NCBI RefSeq assembly: GCF_000331735.1
Contig: NC_020126.1
Coordinates: 9,365,501 to 9,429,500, forward strand
From: Myxococcus stipitatus DSM 14675
GTDB lineage: Bacteria; Myxococcota; Myxococcia; Myxococcales; Myxococcaceae
DNA: 64,000 bases
Direction of reading: 5' to 3'
A model generated the notes under the pieces. It was not told where the DNA came from. It saw only the letters and a list, made by a program, of their open reading frames with translations, and did not search any database. The position numbers and the translations under genes are program-made. Of the stretch, positions 34,217-41,941 are shown one piece after another. The first letter of the stretch is position 1. Every line of letters begins with the position of its first letter.

Positions 34217-35208
34217 GACACCACCTGACGCAGCGGCACGGGCATCGCGCAGCCGATGAGGGCCAAGAGGCACAGCGCACAGATGAGCTTGCGAGAAGGA
34301 CTGAGCGGCGCCCCCGGCTCCATCACCTCCGGGTGCCCGAAGCCCACCACCTTGCTCGTCACCAGGAGCCACAGCCCCCACGACGCGGTGACGAACAGCG
34401 TGAGGAACAACAGCAGCGCGGCCATCCCCCGCCCCACCCAGTGCGCGTGACGACCCAGCAGCGCGAAGGCCAGGTGCCCCCCGTCCAGCTGCCCTATCGG
34501 CATCAGGTTGAGCAGCGTGACGAGCAGTCCGAACCAGCCCGCGATGACCACGGGATGCACCAACACATCCTTCCCCTCCGGCACGGGCCCCAGCGCCAGC
34601 CACGTCAGCCCCTTCATCAGCAGGCTGTCACCGAACACCGTCTGGACCCCCTGGAAGGTCTCCTCCGGCGCGGGCGGCGCGTGTGTCACCTTCGCCATCA
34701 CCCAGGTGAAGAGCTCCCGGCCGTAGACCCACAGGGAGGACTCACCGGGGAACTGGGACGGCACCGTCGGCGCGTCCACCACCGTGGAGTGCGACAGCCC
34801 CCAGAAGAGGATGGGCAGCGCCACCACCAGTCCCGCCAGCGGTCCCGCCGCGCCAATGTCCACCAGCGCGTTGCGGCTGGGGATGCGGTCACGGATGCGG
34901 ATGACCGCGCCCAACGTGCCGACACCCAACACGGGCAAGGGGATGAAGTAGGGCAGCGAGGTGTCCACCCGGTGGATGCGCGCCAGCACGTAGTGGCCCA
35001 TCTCGTGGGAGCCCAGGATGGCCAGCAGCGACAGGCTGAACGACAGCGCCCGCGAGGCCGCCTCCGGTGAAATCTCCCCGGGGGAGTAGGGCCGCTGGAA
35101 GTGGAAGTAGAGCAGGTACGACGTGAACGTCGTCACCACCGTCAGCAGCAACAACAACAGGTGAAGCCAGTACCGGGGTGCGGGACGCGCGGCGGGGACC
35201 ATGTCCAT
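34213..35208 (-). CDS. Site-2-type intramembrane zinc metalloprotease (M50)
   Basis: A 331-residue membrane protein. Zinc-binding HExxH is at 68-72 (HEMGH), and the third ligand lies in NLMPIGQLDGGHLAFALLG (about 235-250). There are six or more hydrophobic spans, and no PDZ domain is seen. Site-2 proteases cut transmembrane helices, typically of anti-sigma factors. This form (sometimes annotated as peptidase M50 with an extra loop) is common in myxobacteria. It is translationally coupled to the downstream tail-anchored zinc-ribbon gene. Its own start is the ATG at 35208, with AGGCTCC before it. Confidence 0.85.
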   Translation of the reverse strand: MDMVPAARPAPRYWLHLLLLLLTVVTTFTSYLLYFHFQRPYSPGEISPEAASRALSFSLSLLAILGSHEMGHYVLARIHRVDTSLPYFIPLPVLGVGTLGAVIRIRDRIPSRNALVDIGAAGPLAGLVVALPILFWGLSHSTVVDAPTVPSQFPGESSLWVYGRELFTWVMAKVTHAPPAPEETFQGVQTVFGDSLLMKGLTWLALGPVPEGKDVLVHPVVIAGWFGLLVTLLNLMPIGQLDGGHLAFALLGRHAHWVGRGMAALLLFLTLFVTASWGLWLLVTSKVVGFGHPEVMEPGAPLSPSRKLICALCLLALIGCAMPVPLRQVVS

Positions 35209-35300
35209 TCAGGAGCCTCGTGCTGGGGCTAGCAAGGCGAGATGGGCATTGCAACGCGGGCACGCAGTCCCGACGGACACACAGTGTGTCCGGACGGACC

Positions 35301-35328
35301 TTGACATGGAGTCGACATCTGGTACGAA
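35301..35328 (+). promoter_or_regulatory. Candidate sigma-70-type promoter of the small lipoprotein gene
   Basis: TTGACA (35301-35306), a 16-bp spacer and TACGAA (35323-35328) lie about 87 bp upstream of the start codon at 35415. The -35 box is a perfect consensus match, rare in this G+C-rich sequence. Confidence 0.55.
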
Positions 35329-35414
35329 CGCCGCCGCTTGAGGTCTCAATCGAACGGTCAAGAGCCCTTCGGGGAGCTTGACCACCGTACAAGCAACATC
35401 CAGAGGGGAAAACC

Positions 35415-35762
35415 ATGAAGAAGCTCATCCTGTCGGCCGTTGCCGCGTCCAGCCTCATCGGCTGCACCAGCGTCGAGAGCGCCGTTGTCTCCGGTAACGA
35501 GATCGCCGCCAACGGTGAGGCCGTGGCCGTCATCCAGACCAACGCGCTGGGCCTGACCGCCATCTTCCACATCATCGACATCGTCCAGAGCGACCTGGAC
35601 ACCGTCGTCAACAAGCTCCTGATCGCCGAGGCCAAGGCCATGGGCGCGTCGAAGGTCGACCTGAAGGGCGCGGCCACCACGCCCCGTCACGGCATCTACG
35701 CGCTGTTCGGCACCATCATCGGCGTGACCTCCTCCACGGCCACCGGCGTGGCGGTGAAGTAG
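35415..35762 (+). CDS. Small lipoprotein
   Basis: A 115-residue lipoprotein: signal MKKLILSAVAASSLIGC with lipobox LIGC (Cys17). After it come about 60 residues with alternating hydrophobic positions, then YALFGTIIGVTSSTATGVAVK at the C-terminus. I do not recognise the family; the composition (few charged residues, Ala/Val/Thr-rich) suits a small outer-membrane-associated protein. It has a perfect -35 box upstream, a good ribosome site (AGAGGGGAA) and a strong terminator after it, so it looks like a well-expressed single-gene unit. Confidence 0.8.
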   Translation: MKKLILSAVAASSLIGCTSVESAVVSGNEIAANGEAVAVIQTNALGLTAIFHIIDIVQSDLDTVVNKLLIAEAKAMGASKVDLKGAATTPRHGIYALFGTIIGVTSSTATGVAVK

Positions 35763-35795
35763 TCGAGCTGCCGGCCCACACGGCGGCAACTTTTG

Positions 35796-35833
35796 GGAGG
35801 CCCCCCTGGCGACAGGTGGGCCTCCTTGCTTTT
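35796..35833 (+). terminator. Rho-independent terminator
   Basis: An 8-bp G+C stem (GGAGGCCC 35796-35803 with GGGCCTCC 35818-35825), with an inner CCTG/CAGG pairing, is followed by TTGCTTTT. It lies 33 bp after the small lipoprotein gene and separates it from the next lipoprotein gene. Confidence 0.85.
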
Positions 35834-35862
35834 CAGCCCTCCTCCTGCCCCACTCCCGCCCC

Positions 35863-36663
35863 ATGTCCCTTCGCGTCTTCGTCTCCTGTCTCGCGCTCAC
35901 CCTGTCCGGCTGCACCCGCAAGTCGGATGACACCGCGGAGCTGTCCGCGAAGGTGAAGCAGCGACTCGTGGAGCGCGACACGAAGCTGGGCGGCTACCAC
36001 ATCGCCGGCACGGTGAAGGACGAGGGCCTGGACGCCGTCCCCTTCTCCTTCCAGTACCGCGCCCCCCAGCGCATGCGCGGCACGCTGGGCGCCCCCGCCT
36101 CCCGCATCTTCGCGTGGGATGGAACCCACCTGTTCGAGCAACTCGATGGCGAGAAGCGCTTCACGACCTTCAAGTCGGAGCTGCCCCCCGCCAAGCTCGC
36201 GGGCTTCCTCACCGAGACCTTCGGGGTCTTCACGCCGGAGGGCTTCCGCGCGCCGCTGGTGTCCCGAGGCGCCACCCTCCGCCGCACCCGGCACGCCCGC
36301 GCCCCCGAGGCCGTGGAGCTGTCGCTGACGCTGGGCGAGGAGGCCGGAGGCGTGGCGCTGGTGTACGTGCTGCGCTGGCCCGGGCTGGACTTCCTGGAGA
36401 AGCGCACGCGCGCGCCGGATGGAACGGAGGCGGAGGTGCGCATGGACGAGGAGCAGTGCGACGAAGCCCTGGGCTTGTGCGTGCCCAAGCGCCTCACCCG
36501 TTGGCTGGGGGGCCGCAAGGTGGGCGAGACCGTGCTCTCTCGTGTGGACCTGGCGAGCCCGCCGCCCAACGACGCCTTCACCCTCGTCGCGCCCGAGGGC
36601 TACGATGTGCAGACGCGAACACTCGTGGAGTCGGCCGCCCAGAACCCACCCTCGGGTGGTTGA
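35863..36663 (+). CDS. LolA/LolB-like predicted lipoprotein
   Basis: A 266-residue protein with signal peptide and lipobox LSGC (Cys17). The remainder is a beta-rich domain: GGYHIAGTVKDEGLDAVPFSFQY, PQRMRGTLG, FAWDGTHLFEQLDGEKRFTTF. This strand order resembles outer-membrane lipoprotein carrier proteins (LolA/LolB/RseB fold), which bind lipid chains; the similarity is structural in style and not proven. No strong Shine-Dalgarno sequence precedes the ATG. It is followed after 42 bp by the HAD phosphatase gene on the same strand. Confidence 0.65.
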   Translation: MSLRVFVSCLALTLSGCTRKSDDTAELSAKVKQRLVERDTKLGGYHIAGTVKDEGLDAVPFSFQYRAPQRMRGTLGAPASRIFAWDGTHLFEQLDGEKRFTTFKSELPPAKLAGFLTETFGVFTPEGFRAPLVSRGATLRRTRHARAPEAVELSLTLGEEAGGVALVYVLRWPGLDFLEKRTRAPDGTEAEVRMDEEQCDEALGLCVPKRLTRWLGGRKVGETVLSRVDLASPPPNDAFTLVAPEGYDVQTRTLVESAAQNPPSGG

Positions 36664-36705
36664 CCGACACCCGAGCCGTCCCCACTTTCGCCCCGGAGGC
36701 GCGCG

Positions 36706-37422
36706 ATGGTGGAGAACGTCATCTTCGACGTGGACGGCACGCTGGTGGACTCGGTGGACGAGCACGCCGAGGCCTGGCGGCGCGCGTTCCTGCACTTCGG
36801 CCGGGACATCCCCTTCGCGCATGTGCGCAGCCAGATAGGCAAGGGCGCCGACCAGCTCATCCCCATCTTCTTCAACGACGAGGAGCTGGAGCGCTTCGGC
36901 AAGGAGCTGGAGGAGTACCGCTCCACCCTCTTCCTGCGGGAGTTCCTCCCCAAGGTGCGCCCGCTTCCTCGTGTGAGGGAGCTGTTCCAGCGGCTGCGCC
37001 AGAAGGGCCGGCGCGTGGTCCTGGCCTCCAGCGCGCAGGATGAGGAGCTCAAGCACTACGTGCGCCTGTGCAACATCGAGGGCCTGTTCGAGGCGCGGAC
37101 CTCCAAGGAGGACGTGGCGGCGAGCAAGCCTCAGCCGGACATCTTCGAGGCGGCGCTCGCTCGGCTGGGGAAGCCCGAGACGACGGTGACGGTGGTGGTG
37201 GGCGACTCGCCGCACGACGCGTTGGCCGCCAGCAAGCTGGGGTTGTCCACGGTGGGAGTGCTGTCGGGAGGCTTCTCCGCCGAGGACCTGCGCGCGGCCG
37301 GATGCCGTGCCCTGGTGAAGGACCCCGCGGAGCTGTTGCGGTTGGAGGAGGAGTCCTCCGCGGACTGGCCGTGGAATGGGCCGGGCGCGGTCGCCGTGAG
37401 CAAGGACGACGAGCCCCGCTGA
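36706..37422 (+). CDS. HAD-superfamily phosphatase (phosphoglycolate phosphatase/beta-PGM-like)
   Basis: A 238-residue cytosolic hydrolase. Motif I FDVDGTLVDS has nucleophile D8 and acid/base D10; motif II is LASSAQ; motif III is a Lys in ASKPQPD; motif IV is VVVGDSPHDA. A helical cap lies between motifs I and II (about 18-85). This is the layout of phosphoglycolate phosphatase or beta-phosphoglucomutase. The exact substrate cannot be told. A GGAGG ribosome site precedes the ATG. Confidence 0.9.
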   Translation: MVENVIFDVDGTLVDSVDEHAEAWRRAFLHFGRDIPFAHVRSQIGKGADQLIPIFFNDEELERFGKELEEYRSTLFLREFLPKVRPLPRVRELFQRLRQKGRRVVLASSAQDEELKHYVRLCNIEGLFEARTSKEDVAASKPQPDIFEAALARLGKPETTVTVVVGDSPHDALAASKLGLSTVGVLSGGFSAEDLRAAGCRALVKDPAELLRLEEESSADWPWNGPGAVAVSKDDEPR

Positions 37423-37435
37423 GCGACACGCCTTT

Positions 37436-37462
37436 CGCCCCACCCCTTGAAGGGATGGGGCG
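37436..37462. terminator. Bidirectional hairpin between convergent genes
   Basis: CGCCCCA (37436-37442) pairs with TGGGGCG (37456-37462), extended by an inner CCC/GGG pairing. It lies 13 bp after the HAD gene and 14 bp after the stop of the convergent basic-protein gene. Neither side has a long T-tract, so termination strength is uncertain. Confidence 0.5.
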
Positions 37463-37476
37463 GAAGAGCGCTTCTG

Positions 37477-38043
37477 CTACCTGCGCGAACTTCCCCGGCT
37501 GCGAACACCCGCGCGCCCACGTGAGCCCGCGCCGCGCCTGACGGTGCTGGTTCGACGTGGGGTGCGTGCGGTGCCTCGGGAGCGGACGCTCGTGGAGGTC
37601 TTCCGCGCGGTGGCCCTGCGGCCCGCGGTTCCGCTCCTCGCGGTGGTCTTGGTGCCGGAGCGCACGGCCCGCGTGGGCCGGCGAGTCCGGGAGACACGCT
37701 TCGCGGCGGTCCGCGTGGGTCGGCGAGTCCTCGCGACACGCTTCGCGGCGGTCCGGGAGCCTGCACGCGTGGGCCGACGCGTCCGGGAGACACGCTTCGC
37801 GGTGACGCGCCTGCCGGCCTTTCGCGCGGTCTTCTTCGCGGCGACACGGGCCTTCAGCCTTCGGCGCGCAGACTTCGCCTGGCGCTTCTTCTTGAACCCA
37901 CCTCCGGTGACCTTGTTCACCGTGGCCCAGGCGCGAGCCTCCGCTGTCTTCTCGGACGTGCCTCGGTTCTCGTAACCCTTCTCGATGTGACGGGCCATCC
38001 GCTTCTGCTTCGCCGTGTATTTCGCCTTGCTTCCTCTCGCCAT
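37477..38043 (-). CDS. Small basic protein (plasmid-stabilisation-protein-like) with Arg-rich repeat tail
   Basis: A 188-residue protein. Residues 1-55 (MARGSKAKYTAKQKRMARHI, then EKGYENRGTSEKTAEARAWATVNK) match short proteins often annotated as plasmid stabilisation protein, although their role is unclear. The rest is a strongly basic tail with at least four units of the form AKRVSRTRRPTR. Calculated charge is highly positive, so nucleic-acid binding is likely. The start at 38043 has an excellent GGAGGTGG ribosome site. It lies alone, convergent to the HAD gene. Confidence 0.7.
   Translation of the reverse strand: MARGSKAKYTAKQKRMARHIEKGYENRGTSEKTAEARAWATVNKVTGGGFKKKRQAKSARRRLKARVAAKKTARKAGRRVTAKRVSRTRRPTRAGSRTAAKRVARTRRPTRTAAKRVSRTRRPTRAVRSGTKTTARSGTAGRRATARKTSTSVRSRGTARTPRRTSTVRRGAGSRGRAGVRSRGSSRR
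37650..37805 (-). repeat. Arg-rich tandem repeat within the basic protein gene
   Basis: Imperfect units of 33-45 bp (coding for AKRVSRTRRPTR and variants) repeat about four times. The same pattern is readable on the plus strand as the string cgtgggccggcgagtc with changes. Confidence 0.65.
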
Positions 38044-38606
38044 GCATCCACCTCCAGGTCCTGTACTTCGCCGGCCAGGAGCCGGCCGTGCCTGGAAGGT
38101 GCGCAGCCCCACTGTCGCGGGGAAGGGGTGCGGCCGCCACCTCTGTCCACCGCGGCGTCACTCCGCATCTCCGCACCGTGCGCACATCGAGCGCGCACCA
38201 CACGACGATGGCTCGAGAGCACGTGGTTCGAACGCGATACCTGGCATCCGAGGCGGCACGAGCAAGAGCCATCCTCGATGCACGCGCGCGGACCGGGCGT
38301 CGTGACGGATGCGCGGGCCCGCTGACGTGCCCCGCGAGCACGTTCGACGAGCGCAACACAAGGTGGGCGACGCGAGGGGAGCCGCAGGACACCCGCGCAT
38401 CCTGCGTCGCTTCCTCCTCGTGGATATCACTGACGCCCGGCATGGCCGGCGACTGCGCACCGGCTGAACGCCGCCCGCGACGATGGCCGCACACACACGT
38501 CCGCGGTCCCCCGACGATGCGCGGAGCCCTCGCCCCCCAGGCTCCCCTCCGAGCACGAGGTGACGGTGTCCCTCGCCCCGAGGTCCCCTGGTCCTTGGAG
38601 CTCCGA
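38044..38606. other. 563-bp gap without a convincing gene
   Basis: The region between the basic protein gene and the lipid kinase shows no gene with a plausible start and ribosome site. The frame that runs into the lipid kinase is open throughout, but its translation is Arg/Ala-rich shadow. I see no clear terminator, tRNA or repeat. Confidence 0.5.
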
Positions 38607-39617
38607 ATGCTCACCCTCTCTGTCACGCCACAAGGAGGAGGCCCCCTGGAACCCGCGCTCATCGAGCTCCCCCGAGAACGCGCCGTGGCCCCTGGGACCG
38701 CGGCGCTCGTGGTCAATACGCATTCCCGCCTGGGCCGGGAAGCCTTCAGCCTCGCGAGAAACGCCCTCGCCGCCCGAGGTGTCACCCTCACGGAGAGCCA
38801 CGCGCTGTCACGAAGCCGACGGCTGCGTCACGTGCTGGAACAACTCCTCGAGCGAGGCACCCGCCGCATCCTCATCGGCGGCGGTGACGGAACCCTCAGC
38901 GGCGCCGTGGCCCACCTCCTGGGCCGGGACGTGACGCTCGGCGTGCTCCCGCTCGGCACCGGCAATGACTTCGCGCGCACACTCGGCATCCCTCCCGACC
39001 TGGAGGCCGCGTGCGACGTCATCGCCCGCGGGCACACCGCGCGCGTGGACGTGGGACTCGCCAACGGACGCCCCTTCCTCAACGCCGCCAGCCTGGGCCT
39101 CACCGCGGGAATCGCCCGACGCCTCACGAAGGGACTCAAGCAACGCCTGGGCAAGCTCGCCTATCCCATGGCCGCCGCCGCCGAGGCCCGCGAGCTGCGC
39201 CCCTTCCGCGTCCGCGTGAAAGCCGACTCGCAGGAGCTCGAGCTGGACGTGCTCCAGCTCGTAGTGGGCAACGGCCTGTACCACGGCGCCGGCAACATGG
39301 TGGACCCCGACGCCCGGCTCGACGACCGCCGGCTGCACGTCTACGCCGTCGCCGCCCCCTCCTCGAGCTCCGGCCGCGAGGGCACCGGCCTGGGCCAGCT
39401 CCAGGACCTGGCCACACTCGCACGCGTCGCCCTGTCGACGCGCACCGGCGACCACGTGGAGAACCCCTCCGTCACCTCGCTGCACGCCTCACGGCTCTAC
39501 GTGGAGGCCACACCCGCGCGAGAGGTCAACGCGGACGGAGAGCTCATCGGCCGCACGCCCATGCACTTCGAGGTCGCCCCCGCGGCGCTGCGCGTCTACG
39601 CGCCCGCGCCCACGTGA
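38607..39617 (+). CDS. Diacylglycerol kinase-like lipid kinase (YegS/DagK family)
   Basis: A 336-residue kinase. The nucleotide-binding GGGDGT motif is present (IGGGDGTLSGAVAHLL, about 90-105), with PLGTGNDFARTLGI and the later MEA/NADGE-like motif NADGELIG (about 310). The N-terminal VVNTHSRLGREAF matches the family pattern (usually N-P-x-S/A-G). The enzymes phosphorylate lipids such as phosphatidylglycerol or diacylglycerol at the membrane. The start at 38607 has a GGAG and no homologous residues upstream. The gene is convergent with hrcA, with 10 bp between stops. Confidence 0.85.
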   Translation: MLTLSVTPQGGGPLEPALIELPRERAVAPGTAALVVNTHSRLGREAFSLARNALAARGVTLTESHALSRSRRLRHVLEQLLERGTRRILIGGGDGTLSGAVAHLLGRDVTLGVLPLGTGNDFARTLGIPPDLEAACDVIARGHTARVDVGLANGRPFLNAASLGLTAGIARRLTKGLKQRLGKLAYPMAAAAEARELRPFRVRVKADSQELELDVLQLVVGNGLYHGAGNMVDPDARLDDRRLHVYAVAAPSSSSGREGTGLGQLQDLATLARVALSTRTGDHVENPSVTSLHASRLYVEATPAREVNADGELIGRTPMHFEVAPAALRVYAPAPT

Positions 39618-39627
39618 GCGGAACCCG

Positions 39628-40659
39628 CTACACCTTCTCCAGCACGCGCGAGAGCACCTGCGCGGTGAAGTTCACCAACGGAATCACGCGGCGGTAGTCC
39701 ATGCGCGTGGGGCCGATGACGCCCACCGTGCCCAGCACCTGCTCCTGATTGCCGTAGGGGCTGGCGATGACGGAGACCTCACCGCCCGCGCAGAAGTTGC
39801 TCTCCGCGCCGATGAAGATCTGCATCTCGTTCGCGCGCTGCACCCGGTCCAGCAGCGTCAGCAGGCGGTGCTTCTCGTCCAGCGCCTTGAAGAGCGCGCG
39901 CATGCGCTCCACGTCCGCGAACTCCGGCTGCTCCAGGAACGAGCCCGTGCCCTGGATGAGCACCCGCTCCGTGGTGGGCAGGTCCGTGGCCGCCGCGCCC
40001 AGCTTGAGCGCCTTCGCCGTCAGCGCGTTGTAGAGCGCCTGCTCCTGGTCCATCTCCGCGCGGATGCGCTCGCGCGCCTCCTCCAGCGGGACTTCGCAGA
40101 GCAGCTCCGACAGGTAGTTGCTCGCCCGCATCAGCTCGTCGGAGGTGATGGGGAAGTCCACCGTGATGGCCTTGTTGTGCACCTGGCCGCTCTGCCCCAC
40201 CAGGATGGCCAGCACCCGGTCCTCGCGCAGGCGGACGAACTCGATGCGACGGAACACCGCCGAGTCCGGCCGAGGCGTCACCACCACGCCCGCATGCCGC
40301 GTCAGCGAGTGGAGGATGCGGCTGGCCTCGCCCAGCACCTCCTCCAGGTTCGTGTCGTGGAAGAGGCCCGCGTGGATGAGCTCGCGGTCTCGCGGCGGCG
40401 GCTCCTTCAGCTTCACGAGGGTGTCCACGTAGAAGCGGTAACCCGCGTCGGTGGGAACCCGGCCCGCGGAGGTGTGCGGCTTCTCCAGGAAGCCCAGCTC
40501 CTCCAGGTCCGCCAGCACGTTGCGCATGGTGGCCGAGGAGACGTCGAAGCCAGGGCGGCGAGCGAGCTGCTGGCTCCCCACCGGGCCCCCGGTGGAGATG
40601 TACTCCTGCACCACCGCCCGCAGGACTTCCTTCTCGCGTTCACCCAGCTCTTCGGACAT
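39628..40659 (-). CDS. hrcA: Heat-inducible transcription repressor HrcA
   Basis: A 343-residue repressor of chaperone operons. The N-terminal winged helix reads LGEREKEVLRAVVQEYISTGGPVGSQQLA, then SSATMRNVLADLEELGFLEKPHTSAGRVPTDAGYR, a HrcA signature, followed by the GAF-like dimerisation domain. GPTRMDYRRVIPLVNFTAQ near the C-terminus is also typical. HrcA binds the CIRCE element (TTAGCACTC-N9-GAGTGCTAA) and is refolded by GroEL. I see no CIRCE upstream of hrcA itself, and no grpE, dnaK or dnaJ beside it, unlike the arrangement in many bacteria. The start at 40659 (MSEELGERE) is preferred over the longer frame. Confidence 0.95.
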   Translation of the reverse strand: MSEELGEREKEVLRAVVQEYISTGGPVGSQQLARRPGFDVSSATMRNVLADLEELGFLEKPHTSAGRVPTDAGYRFYVDTLVKLKEPPPRDRELIHAGLFHDTNLEEVLGEASRILHSLTRHAGVVVTPRPDSAVFRRIEFVRLREDRVLAILVGQSGQVHNKAITVDFPITSDELMRASNYLSELLCEVPLEEARERIRAEMDQEQALYNALTAKALKLGAAATDLPTTERVLIQGTGSFLEQPEFADVERMRALFKALDEKHRLLTLLDRVQRANEMQIFIGAESNFCAGGEVSVIASPYGNQEQVLGTVGVIGPTRMDYRRVIPLVNFTAQVLSRVLEKV

Positions 40660-40876
40660 CCAGGCGCTCTCACTCTGGAGCAAGCGGCGCCCCAAGCTGC
40701 CGCGCGCGCTCCACGAACCCCAAGTCTAAGAAAGCGCGTCCATGCGTTCAATCCACACGGTCTCATCTCCGACCAGGCGTGCGTTCGCACTGTACCGCTC
40801 GGCTGATTCCTCGACTGTGGGGTATGGCAATGCGCACATGGCCCACGGGGAGGACGGGCGCTAATAGCCGCGCACC

Positions 40877-41803
40877 GTGTCCGCCTCGACCATCTCCTCG
40901 ACCCCTCCCGCCGTCGTCCCACCTGACAGTGACGCACTCCAGGCGAGCGCCCAGCGCGGCCGAATCCTCCTGTGCCTGGTGACCCTGTACCTCGTGTGGG
41001 GCTCCACCTACCTGGGCATCCGCTTCGTACTCCAGGGAGGAATGCCGCCGTTCCTCACCGCGGGCGCGCGCTTCCTGACGGCGGGCGCGCTGTTGTTCGG
41101 CGCGCTGTGGCTCAAGGGCGCACCGGTGCCCACCGCGAAGCAGTGGGGTGCGTGCGCGGTGGTGGGGGCGATGTTGCTGGGCGTGGGCAATGGCGGGGTG
41201 GTGTACGGGCAGCAGACGGTGTCCTCGGGCGTGGCGGCGCTGGTGGTGGGCAGCCTGCCCATGTGGTCCGCGTTGTTTGGCGGACTGTTCGGCCAGTGGC
41301 CCGGGAAGCTGGAGCGCTGGGGGCTGGCGCTGGGCTTCGGCGGCATCATCCTGCTCAACCTCGGCACCGAGCTGGGGGGCCGGGTGCTCCCCATGGTGAT
41401 GTTGATCGTCGCGCCGATGAGCTGGGCGCTGGGCTCCGTGCTGGGCCGTCGCATGTCTCTGCCCAAGGGGCTGATGGCGCCCGCCGCGCAGATGCTGTGC
41501 GGTGGGGTGCTGATGCTGGCCTTCGGCCTGCTGCGCGGCGAGCACTTCACCGCCATGCCGGAGCCTCGCGCGCTGGGGGCCTTCGCGTACCTGGTCACCT
41601 TCGGCTCGCTCCTGGGCTACAGCGCGTATGCCTACCTGATGCGGCACGCCAGCCCCTCGCTGGCCACCAGCTACGCGTACGTCAACCCGGTGGTGGCGGT
41701 GCTCCTGGGCGTCGTCTTCGCGGGCGAGACGATGAGCCCCATGGCCTGGGTCGCCATGGCCGCGATTCTCAGCGCCGTCGTGCTGCTGACACGCAAGCGC
41801 TGA
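40877..41803 (+). CDS. EamA/DMT-family transporter, YedA-like
   Basis: A 308-residue inner-membrane protein with ten hydrophobic spans and the two EamA repeats. It opens with LCLVTLYLVWGSTYLGIRFVL, the usual first span of YedA-type exporters, and contains LVVGSLPMWSALFGG and SYAYVNPVVAVLLGVVFAGE in the second half. Members export amino acids or metabolites. The start codon is GTG at 40877 (SASTISSTPP). It is divergent from hrcA with 217 bp between them, which likely holds both promoters. Confidence 0.85.
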   Translation: MSASTISSTPPAVVPPDSDALQASAQRGRILLCLVTLYLVWGSTYLGIRFVLQGGMPPFLTAGARFLTAGALLFGALWLKGAPVPTAKQWGACAVVGAMLLGVGNGGVVYGQQTVSSGVAALVVGSLPMWSALFGGLFGQWPGKLERWGLALGFGGIILLNLGTELGGRVLPMVMLIVAPMSWALGSVLGRRMSLPKGLMAPAAQMLCGGVLMLAFGLLRGEHFTAMPEPRALGAFAYLVTFGSLLGYSAYAYLMRHASPSLATSYAYVNPVVAVLLGVVFAGETMSPMAWVAMAAILSAVVLLTRKR

Positions 41804-41904
41804 AACACGCGGCGGCCCGACACGAAGGGGCGCCATTCGCGGACAGGCCGTCCTCGGGGACCACACGTGCCGTGTCAACCCGGGGGCGAAGCGGCAGACG
41901 GTGC

Positions 41905-41935
41905 TTGACGCTGGTGCCCACCCTGGCTGTTTAAC
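41905..41935 (+). promoter_or_regulatory. Candidate promoter that would give a leaderless transcript
   Basis: TTGACG (41905-41910) and a TTTAAC-type box near 41930-41935 lie directly upstream of the ATG at 41942. If used, transcription would begin within a few bases of the start codon. The gene has no useful Shine-Dalgarno sequence (GGGGG is 2-6 bases from the ATG). Confidence 0.3.
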
Positions 41936-41941
41936 GGGGGC

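Noticed and set aside
38088..38606. N-terminal extension of the lipid kinase by 173 residues
   Set aside because: The extension is Arg/Ala-rich without homologous motifs, and the ATG at 38607 has a ribosome site directly before the conserved domain.
40660..40876. CIRCE element upstream of hrcA
   Set aside because: No TTAGCACTC-N9-GAGTGCTAA or close variant could be found by eye.
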